Shown here one piece after another: positions 43,977-52,526 of a stretch of DNA of 64,000 bases. Under the pieces are notes generated by a model. It was not told the DNA's origin. It did no database searches and saw only the letters and a list, made by a program, of their open reading frames with translations. Position numbers and translations under genes: made by a program. Position 1 is the stretch's first letter; each line of letters opens with the position of its first letter. The DNA comes from Nitrospinae bacterium CG11_big_fil_rev_8_21_14_0_20_45_15 (GTDB taxonomy: Bacteria; Nitrospinota; Nitrospinia; Nitrospinales; VA-1), in assembly GCA_002787235.1 (NCBI GenBank), contig PCWG01000033.1:126438-190437 (forward strand), written 5' to 3'.

Positions 43977-44804
43977 GTGTTATCCAAAAAAAGAATAGGC
44001 TTTATCGGCGGTGGCAACATGGCCGAAGCCATTGTAAAAGGCCTTGTCGCATCAAAAAGCGTCGCATCAAAAAATATTTTGATCGCCGATGTCTCCTCCG
44101 AGCGGCTGAATTTTTTACGCAAAGAATACAAAGTAGAAACCGCGTCAAACAATAAAGATGTGACCGAGAAAAGTGACATTGTCATTCTTGCAGTCAAGCC
44201 ACAGATCATGGATAAAGTTCTGGAAGAAATGCGAGACATTGATCTGGGCAAGAAATTATTGATCTCCGTTGCCGCGGGTTACCCCATTCTTGCAATCGAA
44301 TCGATTTTAAAAAGCGATCAGGAAAAAAAGAAAGTGCGCGTCATTCGCACGATGCCCAATACACCCGCCCTTGTATTAGAAGGAGCGACGGCGATCACGC
44401 CCGGGACCGATGCCGACAAAAACGATTTGAAAATGGCCCACTTCCTGTTCTCATCTGTGGGGAAAACAGTGGATGTGACAGAAAAACAAATAGATGCCGT
44501 AACAGGGCTCAGCGGGAGTGGTCCCGCTTATATTTTTATGATCATAGAAGCCCTGGCTGACGGTGGTGTCAAAATGGGGTTGAGCAGAGATGTTGCCAAT
44601 ACCCTGTCGATACAAACCGTTTTGGGGGCCGCAAAATTAGCACAGCAAAGCGGATTGCATCCCGGCGAGTTGAAAGATCGGGTAGCATCACCCGGAGGGA
44701 CTACGATTGCAGGAATTCATGCATTGGAAAGTGGAGCCCTGCGAGCGACCTTGATGGATGCCGTTGAAGCCGCGGCAATTCGTTCTGAGGAGCTTGGACA
44801 GTAG
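43977..44804 (+). CDS. proC: Pyrroline-5-carboxylate reductase
   Basis: Last step of proline synthesis: reduces pyrroline-5-carboxylate with NAD(P)H. The Rossmann motif GFIGGGNMAEAIVKG is at the N-terminus. Other family segments are AVKPQIMDKVL, RTMPNTPALV, GLSGSGPAYIFMIIEALADG and ASPGGTTIAGIHALE. The GTG start at 43977 has AAGGAG upstream. 275 aa, standard. A bidirectional terminator follows. Confidence 0.96.
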   Translation: MLSKKRIGFIGGGNMAEAIVKGLVASKSVASKNILIADVSSERLNFLRKEYKVETASNNKDVTEKSDIVILAVKPQIMDKVLEEMRDIDLGKKLLISVAAGYPILAIESILKSDQEKKKVRVIRTMPNTPALVLEGATAITPGTDADKNDLKMAHFLFSSVGKTVDVTEKQIDAVTGLSGSGPAYIFMIIEALADGGVKMGLSRDVANTLSIQTVLGAAKLAQQSGLHPGELKDRVASPGGTTIAGIHALESGALRATLMDAVEAAAIRSEELGQ

Positions 44805-44847
44805 GCCGTAGAATATTCTCTAAGCGTTGCTGAGGGCATACATAGTA

Positions 44848-44880
44848 AAAAAGCCGTCTCCCGAAAGGAGACGGCTTTTT
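44848..44880 (+). terminator. Bidirectional terminator between proC and tRNA-Asn
   Basis: GCCGTCTCC (44853-44861) pairs with GGAGACGGC (44867-44875), flanked by As on the left and Ts on the right, so it can stop proC on the plus strand and the tRNA transcript on the minus strand. Confidence 0.9.
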
Positions 44881-44892
44881 ATTTTGATATGA

Positions 44893-44967
44893 TGGCTCCG
44901 GCGACTGGATTCGAACCAGTAACCCTGCGATTAACAGTCGCATGCGCTACCATTGCGCCACGCCGGA
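44893..44967 (-). tRNA. tRNA-Asn (GTT)
   Basis: The minus strand forms a full cloverleaf. The acceptor TCCGGCG pairs with CGCCGGA, then come discriminator G and an encoded CCA. The D-arm is GCGCAATGGTAGCGC. The anticodon loop is CTGTTAA with anticodon GTT inside GCGAC/ATCGC arms. The T-arm contains the GTTCGAATC loop. Length 75 with CCA. The bidirectional terminator lies 13 bases downstream. Confidence 0.96.
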
Positions 44968-45234
44968 ATAGTAGTTGATTGTGTAAGTTTTCAGAATAGA
45001 AAAATTTTCAAAGAGGCAAATCTTGAATGGTAGAAACTAATTCATATCCTCAATATTGTCAAGCCTAATCAACAATCTTCTCACATTAAAATCGAATTAA
45101 CTTGTTTTGAACTTAAAAAAGTATAATATTAAGAAATATCGAAAAGCTGATCCATCGAAATCAAAAAAACATCGTGTGTTTTTGAGATTTGTGAGGGGGA
45201 AATAGCCTTTCTTTTCGTATATGTAATAATCGAG

Positions 45235-45263
45235 TTGACAAGATTGCCGGAATTTCTTATTAT
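45235..45263 (+). promoter_or_regulatory. Strong promoter of rplM-rpsI
   Basis: TTGACA (45235-45240), 17-base spacer, TATTAT (45258-45263): near-consensus sigma70 type, 45 bases before rplM. The rest of the 44968-45308 gap is AT-rich and shows no gene. Confidence 0.75.
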
Positions 45264-45308
45264 ACCGGGTCCAATTTAGCGTATAGAATCTCAACCAAAG
45301 ACAGCATA

Positions 45309-45749
45309 ATGAAACTAGCATCGCGTACTATTTCGATTCAAGAGAAAGACATCCAGAAAAAATGGGTCTTGATTGACGCCACCGGCCAATCTTTAGGCAA
45401 AGTTGCCGCTAAAGCAGCAGCTATTATACGTGGTAAGACCAAACCAACTTTTACTCCTCACATGGATACAGGCGATAACGTGGTTGTCGTCAATGCTTCC
45501 AAGATCAAGCTGACGGGTAACAAGTGGGATGATAAAATTTATTACCGTCATACAGGTTATCCCGGCGGAATCAAATCCAGAACGGCTAAGGAAATTTATG
45601 ATCGCAAACCGTCTGATTTGATTAAAAAAGCAGTGTACGGAATGCTCCCTAAAAACAGACTGGGACGTACATTGCATCTCAATATACGAATTTATGACGG
45701 GAGCGATCATCCACACGTATCGCAAAACCCGGAAACAGTAAACTTATAA
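45309..45749 (+). CDS. rplM: 50S ribosomal protein uL13
   Basis: Large-subunit protein L13. Segments WVLIDATGQSLGKVAAKAA, GDNVVVVNASKIKLTGNK, YRHTGYPGGIKS and AVYGMLPKNRLGRTLHLNIRIYDG (in two pieces) are family hallmarks. 146 aa, starts with ATG. rpsI follows 27 bases later, as in nearly all bacteria. Confidence 0.97.
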   Translation: MKLASRTISIQEKDIQKKWVLIDATGQSLGKVAAKAAAIIRGKTKPTFTPHMDTGDNVVVVNASKIKLTGNKWDDKIYYRHTGYPGGIKSRTAKEIYDRKPSDLIKKAVYGMLPKNRLGRTLHLNIRIYDGSDHPHVSQNPETVNL

Positions 45750-45776
45750 TTTTACAGCAAGGCCAGGAGCTAAAGA

Positions 45777-46178
45777 ATGACGGAAGAATTTGCAGAGCAG
45801 AGTTACGCGACGGGGAAACGTAAGGAATCGATCGCCAAGGTTTGGTTGCAACCAGGCAATGGATCGATCTCCGTCAATGGCAAGAGTTTGAATGAATATT
45901 TTTGCCGTGAGTCTCTCTCGGCTATTGTGCAACAGCCGATTCTTGCCGCTAATGGTCAAGGGTCTTACGATATCATTGCCAAAGTTCGAGGCGGCGGTCT
46001 TTCAGGGCAGTCTGGTGCGATGCGTCTGGGAATTGCCAGAGCATTGATAGCCTATGATGCCAGCTTGCGTTCAAGCTTGAAGCGTGGTGGTTTTCTGACC
46101 CGAGACGCTCGTGAGGTGGAACGTAAGAAGTACGGTCAACCTGGAGCTCGAAAGCGTTACCAATTCTCCAAGCGTTAA
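45777..46178 (+). CDS. rpsI: 30S ribosomal protein uS9
   Basis: Small-subunit protein S9, whose C-terminal tail reaches the decoding site. YATGKRKESIAKVWL at the start, VRGGGLSGQSGAMRLGIARA in the middle and the basic GARKRYQFSKR end are diagnostic. 133 aa. Partner of rplM in one operon. Confidence 0.97.
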   Translation: MTEEFAEQSYATGKRKESIAKVWLQPGNGSISVNGKSLNEYFCRESLSAIVQQPILAANGQGSYDIIAKVRGGGLSGQSGAMRLGIARALIAYDASLRSSLKRGGFLTRDAREVERKKYGQPGARKRYQFSKR

Positions 46179-46200
46179 TCTACGGCAGTGCGCCTTATAT

Positions 46201-46298
46201 CTTTTCCAGTCCTCACCCGAGGGCCTGAGTGGAAAAGTGAATTTCATTCGTCTATCGCTAGGAATTATGACTTGCCTCCTCTTTAAGAGGAGTGCAAG
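46201..46298 (+). other. Two hairpins in the rpsI-argC spacer
   Basis: CTTTTCCA (46201-46208) pairs with TGGAAAAG (46230-46237), with an inner CTCA/TGAG. Further on, CTTGCCTCCTC (46271-46281) pairs with GAGGAG and GCAAG (46287-46298) with one bulged base and a TTTAA loop. The second is strong and 60 bases before argC. Neither is followed by a T-run, so they may be structured leader or processing elements rather than terminators. Confidence 0.45.
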
Positions 46299-46357
46299 GA
46301 TTAGCGTAATGTATGGAATAGAGATTCTCCTAGTCATCCATCGCCAACAGGGCAATC

Positions 46358-47395
46358 ATGTATAAAATTGGAATTGCCGGAGCTACTGGATACACCGGTG
46401 TTGAACTCCTTCGTATCTTGTCGCGACATCCTGATGTCGAGATCAAAACCCTTACATCTGAAACTTACAAAGGCAAGAGGATAGATGAGGTTTTCCCGAC
46501 TCTTCGTACTTTTGCAAATCAGGAACTGGTCGAACTCGATTCCCATACAAGCGATGGGCTCGACGTTTTGTTTCTGGCTCTGCCACATACGGCGGCAATG
46601 GATGTCGTGCAACGGTTTTTGTCTCAGGATTGTCGTATTGTCGATTTGAGCGCAGATTATCGTCTGCGAAACGCGCAAATTTTTCAAGAATGGTACGCGG
46701 TTCCCCATACTCAAACCGAGCTTTTAAAGTCTGCGGTCTACGGCTTGCCAGAATTGTGGCGTGATGCTATTAAAACCGCAAATCTTGTCGCCAATCCCGG
46801 ATGTTATCCAACCAGTGCGATTCTTGCACTGGCACCTTTGATGCAGGAGGGGTGGGTCGATGTGGAGAATATCATTGTTGATTCAAAATCGGGTGTTTCT
46901 GGGGCAGGCCGAAAAGCCTCTCAAGGCACACAGTATTGCGAAGTCAACGAAGGTGTTTCCGCTTATGGTGCGGCCCGGCATCGTCATACTCCTGAGATAG
47001 AACAGGAGATATCCGTTCTCGCAGGGAAAGAACTGCAGATTACGTTCACTCCGCACTTGATGCCGATGACCCGTGGAATTTTAAGTACGGTTTATTGTCG
47101 TTTGATGAAGGAAACGACATCGGAGAAACTGGTCAAGCATTATCAGGATTATTATGATGGAGAGCCCTTTGTGCGGATATTACCCGCAGGGCAATTTGCC
47201 AACACGAGATACGTTTCTGGATCAAATTTCTGCGACATAGGTTTACAGATTGATCATAGGAATGATCGGGTGGTCGTGACCTCGGCGATTGACAATCTGG
47301 TAAAAGGTGCGTCGGGACAAGCGGTACAAAATATGAATATCATGCTGGGGCTGGATGAAAAGACAGGTTTGGATTTTGCCCCGGCGTTTCCATAA
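46358..47395 (+). CDS. argC: N-acetyl-gamma-glutamyl-phosphate reductase
   Basis: Third step of arginine synthesis, NADPH-dependent reduction to the semialdehyde. GIAGATGYTGVELLRIL is the nucleotide-binding motif, and the catalytic cysteine is in VANPGCYPTSAIL. SGVSGAGRKAS and HRHTPEIEQEI complete the pattern. ATG at 46358, 345 aa, standard length. argJ follows after 11 bases. Confidence 0.96.
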   Translation: MYKIGIAGATGYTGVELLRILSRHPDVEIKTLTSETYKGKRIDEVFPTLRTFANQELVELDSHTSDGLDVLFLALPHTAAMDVVQRFLSQDCRIVDLSADYRLRNAQIFQEWYAVPHTQTELLKSAVYGLPELWRDAIKTANLVANPGCYPTSAILALAPLMQEGWVDVENIIVDSKSGVSGAGRKASQGTQYCEVNEGVSAYGAARHRHTPEIEQEISVLAGKELQITFTPHLMPMTRGILSTVYCRLMKETTSEKLVKHYQDYYDGEPFVRILPAGQFANTRYVSGSNFCDIGLQIDHRNDRVVVTSAIDNLVKGASGQAVQNMNIMLGLDEKTGLDFAPAFP

Positions 47396-47406
47396 AAGAG
47401 ATAGAT

Positions 47407-48615
47407 ATGCAAAAAATTAAAGGAAAGTTTCCAAATGTTCCCGGTTTTAAAGCGGGCGGGATTTCCTGTGGAATCAAGGCTAACAATCTGCTGGATCTGG
47501 CGATGATCGTTTCAGATCCACCCGCAACGGCCGCGGGTATGTTCACGACCAATCGTGTTCAGGCTCCAAGTGTTGTATTCAGTCGAGGTTCACTCGCAAT
47601 GAAGCGCAAATACAGTGCGATAGTGGTCAATAGCGGCAATGCCAATGCCTGCACAGGCCCTCAGGGTATGGAGGATTGTCGCAATGTTGCGCGTGCTGTG
47701 GCCACTGAATTAGGAGTCTCCACCAAGCAAATTCTGCTTGCGTCCACAGGCATCATAGGTGTTCCCTTGCCCGCGAACAAAATAGTATCGGCCGCACCAC
47801 AACTGCATCAGGCGGTGTCTGAAAAAGGATGGGATGCCGCTTCGAAAGCAATTATGACCACTGACCTTACTCAGAAGGTGGCAAGCTTGAGTTATCAGCG
47901 TTACGGAAAGACTTTTTCACTTGGTGGGATCACTAAAGGTTCGGGTATGATTCATCCCAACATGGCGACCATGCTGGGTTTTATCGTGACCGATGTAGCT
48001 ATTCGCCCGATCGCTTTGAAAACGGCATTAAAGATAGCCGTTCAACGAACCTTTAATCGCATCACAGTGGATGGTGACCAAAGCACGAACGACTGTGTGA
48101 TGATTATGGCTAACGGCATGGCTGGAAACGCCGAATTGAATGCTTCTACCCCCGGTTACGATCAATTTGTGGAGTCTTTGACAGAGTTGTGTAAAAGCCT
48201 GGCAATACAGATTGTTGAAGACGGTGAAGGTGCGACCAAGTTTGCGACCGTACGTGTGACTGGGGCTAAATCTGAAAATTCTGGCCATCAAGTTGCCAAC
48301 TCGGTTGCCCGGTCATCATTGTTTAAGACGGCTCTGTTTGGCGAAGATCCCAATTGGGGGCGAATTCTGGCGGCGGTGGGTTATGCAGGAATCCCGTTCA
48401 AAGAAGAAGATATTCGAATTTCCCTGAATGATCTCGTATTATTTGAAAACGGAATGCCTACCAAGTCGGCAGGCTCACCCGCATTGAAAAAGAAGATGAA
48501 AGCTAAGAACATCGTCGTCGAAATTGATCTGGCCAAAGGACGACATCAGGTAGAAGTTTATACCTGTGACTTGTCTTACGATTACGTAAAAATCAACGCT
48601 GACTATACAACCTGA
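47407..48615 (+). CDS. argJ: Bifunctional ornithine acetyltransferase / N-acetylglutamate synthase
   Basis: Recycles the acetyl group in the arginine cycle. The precursor cuts itself before the nucleophilic threonine in GSGMIHPNMATML, giving alpha and beta chains. Other markers are VNSGNANACTG, the GDQSTNDCVMIMANG segment and GEDPNWGRILAAVGYAG. 402 aa, normal. Forms an operon with argC and ends at a good terminator. Confidence 0.96.
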   Translation: MQKIKGKFPNVPGFKAGGISCGIKANNLLDLAMIVSDPPATAAGMFTTNRVQAPSVVFSRGSLAMKRKYSAIVVNSGNANACTGPQGMEDCRNVARAVATELGVSTKQILLASTGIIGVPLPANKIVSAAPQLHQAVSEKGWDAASKAIMTTDLTQKVASLSYQRYGKTFSLGGITKGSGMIHPNMATMLGFIVTDVAIRPIALKTALKIAVQRTFNRITVDGDQSTNDCVMIMANGMAGNAELNASTPGYDQFVESLTELCKSLAIQIVEDGEGATKFATVRVTGAKSENSGHQVANSVARSSLFKTALFGEDPNWGRILAAVGYAGIPFKEEDIRISLNDLVLFENGMPTKSAGSPALKKKMKAKNIVVEIDLAKGRHQVEVYTCDLSYDYVKINADYTT

Positions 48616-48656
48616 TCGATTCCTGCCAAACGTAACCATTCCTGATTAGAATTCCG

Positions 48657-48707
48657 GGCTATCTCATTGTTCCCCAGAAAGTTGGAGCATGAGATAGCCT
48701 TATTTTT
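48657..48707 (+). terminator. Terminator of argC-argJ
   Basis: GGCTATCTCAT (48657-48667) pairs exactly with ATGAGATAGCC (48689-48699), followed by TTATTTTTG. Confidence 0.8.
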
Positions 48708-48814
48708 GTTCAAGCCCAGATTTCTTCTGCAAATCAATAATGAGTATTAATTTGGAAGGAATTTCATTTTCTTGTGGGGGATGAAACGGTGGGGGGAGGG
48801 ATGCTGAAAGTTTT

Positions 48815-48846
48815 AATGCAGAGCGGACTTCAGTCCGCTCTGCATT
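48815..48846 (-). other. 15-bp perfect inverted repeat at the pntB 3' end
   Basis: AATGCAGAGCGGACT (48815-48829) and AGTCCGCTCTGCATT (48832-48846) are exact complements. It begins ten bases after the pntB stop codon in the direction of transcription. The next minus-strand bases are AAAACTTTC, so the T-run expected of a terminator is missing. It may protect the 3' end or belong to a repeat family. Confidence 0.55.
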
Positions 48847-48855
48847 CATGTTTGC

Positions 48856-50244
48856 TTATGCGTCGTGGAGTGCTGCGGCCAGTTTCTCGCAGGTAGTTTT
48901 TGCGTCACCAAAGATCAGGGAAGCATTGTCTGCGGTAAAGAGCGAATTGTCCACGCCCGCGTACCCGGCTTTCATTGAGCGCTTGCATATGAATACCAAT
49001 CGCGCTTTATAAGCGTCGATGATAGGCATTCCATACAAGGGACTCGATTTCAGCGTCTTGGCATCGGGATTAACAACGTCATTCGCACCAATAATGAGAG
49101 CGACATCCGTTGTTGAGAATTCACTGTTGATTTCTTCCATTTCCTGAACAACATCGTAAGGCACATCTGCTTCTGCCAGCAAAACGTTCATGTGGCCTGG
49201 CATACGCCCGGCAACCGGGTGAATGGCAAATTTTACTTCTACGCCTTTTGATTGCAGTACTTCCATCATATCCTTAACGGCATGCTGAGCCTGGGCGACT
49301 GCCATCCCGTATCCGGGGATGATGATTACTTTGCTGGCATTGGCCATCATGAATACGGCATCGTCGACAGCGGCTTCCTTAACGCCCTTCTGTCGTGCCG
49401 CAGCCATTGGGTCGTCACCTGCTCCAGCCTCGGCTCCAAATCCGCCAAGGATAACGCTGATGAAGGATCGATTCATCGCCTTACACATGATGTAAGAGAG
49501 AATCGCACCGGAAGAACCAACGAGAGCACCTGTGATGATCAACAGAATGTTGTTCAGAGTGAAACCGGTTGCCGCCGCCGCCCACCCCGAATAGGAGTTG
49601 AGCATGGACACAACAACAGGCATATCCGCTCCACCAATGGGGATGATGAGGGTGACACCCAGAACAAATGAAATCACTGTCAAAATGATTAAAGCCGTGA
49701 AATTGTCGGTTGCGACAAATATAACGCCCAGAATCAGGATGATGATGGCCATTGCGGCGTTGACCATGTGTTGCCCTTTGAAAACCACAGGGGCAGAATC
49801 CAGCAATTCCTGAAGTTTTCCAAAAGCAATGACAGATCCGGTAAAAGTCACCGCACCGATGAAAGCACCGAGAAACAGTTCTATCATCAAAACGCCGTTG
49901 ATGTTGCCTGTGGCCCGATGTGACAGATAGGTGCCAATGGCTACAAGTACAGCCGCCAATCCAACCAGACTATGGAAAGCCGCTACCAGTTGAGGCATGG
50001 CTTTCATATCAATTTTCTTGGCGATAATGATACCGATAACGGCACCGATGGCCAAAGCTAAAATTATTAGAAAGAAGCCTTTAACGTTTGGATCAAACAA
50101 GGTTGTAAAAATAGCGATGCCCATACCGAGCATTGCCATTGTATTTCCTCGCCGAGCCGATTCGGGGTGGCTGAGTCCTTTCAAACCAAGCGTGAACAAA
50201 ACGCCGGATATCAGATAGAAAAATGCAAATACGTCTGCGCTCAT
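48856..50244 (-). CDS. pntB: NAD(P) transhydrogenase subunit beta
   Basis: Proton-pumping transhydrogenase, moving hydride from NADH to NADP. 462 residues: eight or nine membrane spans at the N-terminus and a cytoplasmic NADP(H)-binding domain with VIIIPGYGMAVAQAQHAV, HPVAGRMPGHMNVLLAEA and the GANDVVNPDAK loop. Encoded with pntAB and pntAA, last in the transcript. The spacing from pntAB is 15 bases. Confidence 0.95.
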   Translation of the reverse strand: MSADVFAFFYLISGVLFTLGLKGLSHPESARRGNTMAMLGMGIAIFTTLFDPNVKGFFLIILALAIGAVIGIIIAKKIDMKAMPQLVAAFHSLVGLAAVLVAIGTYLSHRATGNINGVLMIELFLGAFIGAVTFTGSVIAFGKLQELLDSAPVVFKGQHMVNAAMAIIILILGVIFVATDNFTALIILTVISFVLGVTLIIPIGGADMPVVVSMLNSYSGWAAAATGFTLNNILLIITGALVGSSGAILSYIMCKAMNRSFISVILGGFGAEAGAGDDPMAAARQKGVKEAAVDDAVFMMANASKVIIIPGYGMAVAQAQHAVKDMMEVLQSKGVEVKFAIHPVAGRMPGHMNVLLAEADVPYDVVQEMEEINSEFSTTDVALIIGANDVVNPDAKTLKSSPLYGMPIIDAYKARLVFICKRSMKAGYAGVDNSLFTADNASLIFGDAKTTCEKLAAALHDA

Positions 50245-50259
50245 GATAAATTTTCCTTG

Positions 50260-50601
50260 TTACTTCTGTTTTTTAAACATGGCTAACATTCGACGTGTGA
50301 CCATGAAACCGCCGAAAACATTGATCGAAGCGAGTAAAGCACCAAAAAAGCCGAGGTAGGTTACATCCTGTCCAGTTTCGCTGGCAACAATCAGTAATGC
50401 TCCTACGACAATGACCCCGGATATTGCATTGGTGACCGCCATCAAAGGAGTGTGCAATGCCGGTGTTACATTCCAAATGACATGATAACCGACAAAACAG
50501 GATAGAATAAATACGATTAACCCTGTCATAAACGGTGAAAGACTTGCACCGTCTCCTGACGCTATTGTGGACATGGCCATGATCTGGGCACTTAATGTCA
50601 T
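50260..50601 (-). CDS. pntAB: NAD(P) transhydrogenase subunit alpha, part 2 (membrane)
   Basis: 113 residues forming the membrane part of the alpha subunit, with three or four hydrophobic helices ([57 protein letters not shown]). In E. coli this is the C-terminal part of one PntA; here it is a separate gene, the three-subunit arrangement found in many bacteria. The TP..HTPLM segment is typical. Confidence 0.93.
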   Translation of the reverse strand: MTLSAQIMAMSTIASGDGASLSPFMTGLIVFILSCFVGYHVIWNVTPALHTPLMAVTNAISGVIVVGALLIVASETGQDVTYLGFFGALLASINVFGGFMVTRRMLAMFKKQK

Positions 50602-50635
50602 TTTAATTTTCCTCTTAATGCAAAATTATTAAGAC

Positions 50636-51757
50636 TTACTTCTTTTTAAAACGCACTTCCCCATTGTGTACAGCCAAGGAGCCCGCAATGATTTCATCCT
50701 CAAGGTCTAAAACCATTTCGGGGGTCTCGCCTGCTTTGATCACGAGAGCAAGTAGATTGGTCAGGTTTCTCGCGAAAAAATCACTGGAGTCAGAGGGCAT
50801 GAGTGAAACAAAATTTGTCACACCGACTATGATGATACCGTGTTTGGTTGTCACTACTCCCTTTTCAGTCAGTTCGCAGTTGCCACCATTTGGTGCGGCC
50901 AGGTCGACAATCACCGAGCCGTGTCTCATTCCCTCAACAACCGCAGATTTGATCAAAACAGGTGCGGGTCTACCGGGTATAAGGGCTGTGGTGATAATGA
51001 TGTCGGCGGTCTTCATCTTTTCAGCCAGTCCTGCTTCTTGGCGGGCTTTGGCTTCTTCAGATAATTCTTTTGCGTAACCACCTTCGCCAGCTCCCGATTC
51101 ACCAAGATCAATTTCAATGAACTTGGCACCGAGGGACTGTACTTGTTCTTTAACTTCTGGGCGAACGTCGAATGCTTCTACGTTTGCACCCAAACGTTTA
51201 GCTGTCGCAATTGCCTGTAATCCGGCAACGCCAACTCCAAGAATGATTACCTTTGCAGGTCTAGCTGAACCGGCGGAGGTCATCATCATTGGGAAAAACC
51301 GCCCGAACCGATTGCTTGCTTCCAGAACAGCACGATATCCTGCAATATTAGCTTGCGAGGAAAGCACGTCCATAGACTGGGCTCGGGAGATTCGGGGAAT
51401 CAATTCCAAGCCGATGGCAGATGCACCGGATTTTGAAAGATTCTCCAGATAACCATCGTCAGAAAAGGGGTCGATCAATGATATTACCAGACTATCTTTA
51501 GAGAGACCGGAAATATCGTCTGATTCAAGACGGTTTACCTTTAATACGATTTTGGCAGACAAAGCAGTTTTACGGTCAACAATCTCCGCACCTACAGCCT
51601 TGTAGCTTTCGTCAGAAAAATGAGCACGATCTCCGGCTCCTGTTTCGATCAAAAACTGAATGCCTTTATTTTTGCTTAAAAACCTTTTTATTGAGTCCGG
51701 GGTCGCCGCTACGCGATTTTCCCCCTCACTCGTTTCTTTGGGTACGCCAATCCTCAT
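50636..51757 (-). CDS. pntAA: NAD(P) transhydrogenase subunit alpha, part 1 (NAD-binding)
   Basis: 373 residues of the alanine-dehydrogenase/PntA fold. MRIGVPKETSEGENRVAATP at the start and the NAD site VIILGVGVAGLQAIATAKRLG are diagnostic; QEAGLAEKMKTADIIITTAL follows. It ends before the membrane part, which is the next gene. First gene of the minus-strand pnt operon, followed by pntAB and pntB. Confidence 0.95.
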   Translation of the reverse strand: MRIGVPKETSEGENRVAATPDSIKRFLSKNKGIQFLIETGAGDRAHFSDESYKAVGAEIVDRKTALSAKIVLKVNRLESDDISGLSKDSLVISLIDPFSDDGYLENLSKSGASAIGLELIPRISRAQSMDVLSSQANIAGYRAVLEASNRFGRFFPMMMTSAGSARPAKVIILGVGVAGLQAIATAKRLGANVEAFDVRPEVKEQVQSLGAKFIEIDLGESGAGEGGYAKELSEEAKARQEAGLAEKMKTADIIITTALIPGRPAPVLIKSAVVEGMRHGSVIVDLAAPNGGNCELTEKGVVTTKHGIIIVGVTNFVSLMPSDSSDFFARNLTNLLALVIKAGETPEMVLDLEDEIIAGSLAVHNGEVRFKKK

Positions 51758-52083
51758 TTTCGTAGCCTATACTTTTTTTAGTGAAGTTTGAAGTAAAGGG
51801 AAGATCATAACGAAATCGAGAAGAAGGTCAACAAAAAATTTCCATTTAACCGTTAAAATTTAAAAAATGCATTATTTGAGCGAAATTTCTTTTATATGAA
51901 GTGATTTTACTCATTGCTCTATGTGTCTGAATATTTGATGTATTTATATTTGAAATTAGGATAATATTTTGTATTCGGAATAATTTTGCATGTTATAATT
52001 CTTAATAAGTTGTTATTTTAATTGGATATTAATTTTAACTCTTAAATTTCCGAATCATGAATATTTTGATTTTCCAGTGATGA
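51758..52083 (+). other. AT-rich spacer between pntAA and the 52084 gene
   Basis: 326 bases of divergent intergenic sequence, very AT-rich and with no ORF of interest. It must hold the pnt promoter on the minus strand and one for the 52084 gene. I see no clear hairpin, repeat or consensus pair. Confidence 0.5.
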
Positions 52084-52509
52084 TTGATGCAAAATTCCTG
52101 TGTTTTGATTGCGAGAGGATTCATTCCTATGTTGGTGATATTGACAATGTTATGGGGAATGATTGCATCTACCGCGGAAGCCAGGCGTCGTCATCCAGAG
52201 AATTTTTATCAGAAGCTGTGGTGTGATGAAGCTGGAGGTATTCTGGAATTTCAGTTGAAAGATCGAACCCGGGTGGATTGCCTGACCAGTCAATATGCGA
52301 TTGAGTTCGACTTTGGTTCAAAGTGGGCTGAAGCATTGGGGCAGGCTTTGCATTATTCCCTTATGACGGGGAAGAAGCCTGGCATCGTTCTGATTCTTGA
52401 AAATGAAAAGGACAAAAAGTATTGGGGTCGGTTGAACAAAGTCATTCAGAGATACGGTTTGAAAATACAAGTCTGGTCGATCGGTCGTTCTGGTGAGAAG
52501 GAAGGTTGA
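52084..52509 (+). CDS. Exported protein with a possible PD-(D/E)XK-like core
   Basis: 141 residues. The signal peptide is MLVILTMLWGMIASTAEA. The mature part reads LEFQLKDRTRVDCLTSQYAI then EFDFGSKWAEALGQALHYS, then PGIVLILENEKDKKYW. The order D, then ExD-x3-K, then Q-x3-Y resembles the core of PD-(D/E)XK nucleases. I recognise the pattern as recurring in short exported proteins but cannot name a function. It is convergent with the thyX-like gene, with only 17 bases between stops. Confidence 0.55.
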   Translation: MMQNSCVLIARGFIPMLVILTMLWGMIASTAEARRRHPENFYQKLWCDEAGGILEFQLKDRTRVDCLTSQYAIEFDFGSKWAEALGQALHYSLMTGKKPGIVLILENEKDKKYWGRLNKVIQRYGLKIQVWSIGRSGEKEG

Positions 52510-52526
52510 GGGCTGGTGAAGAATAT

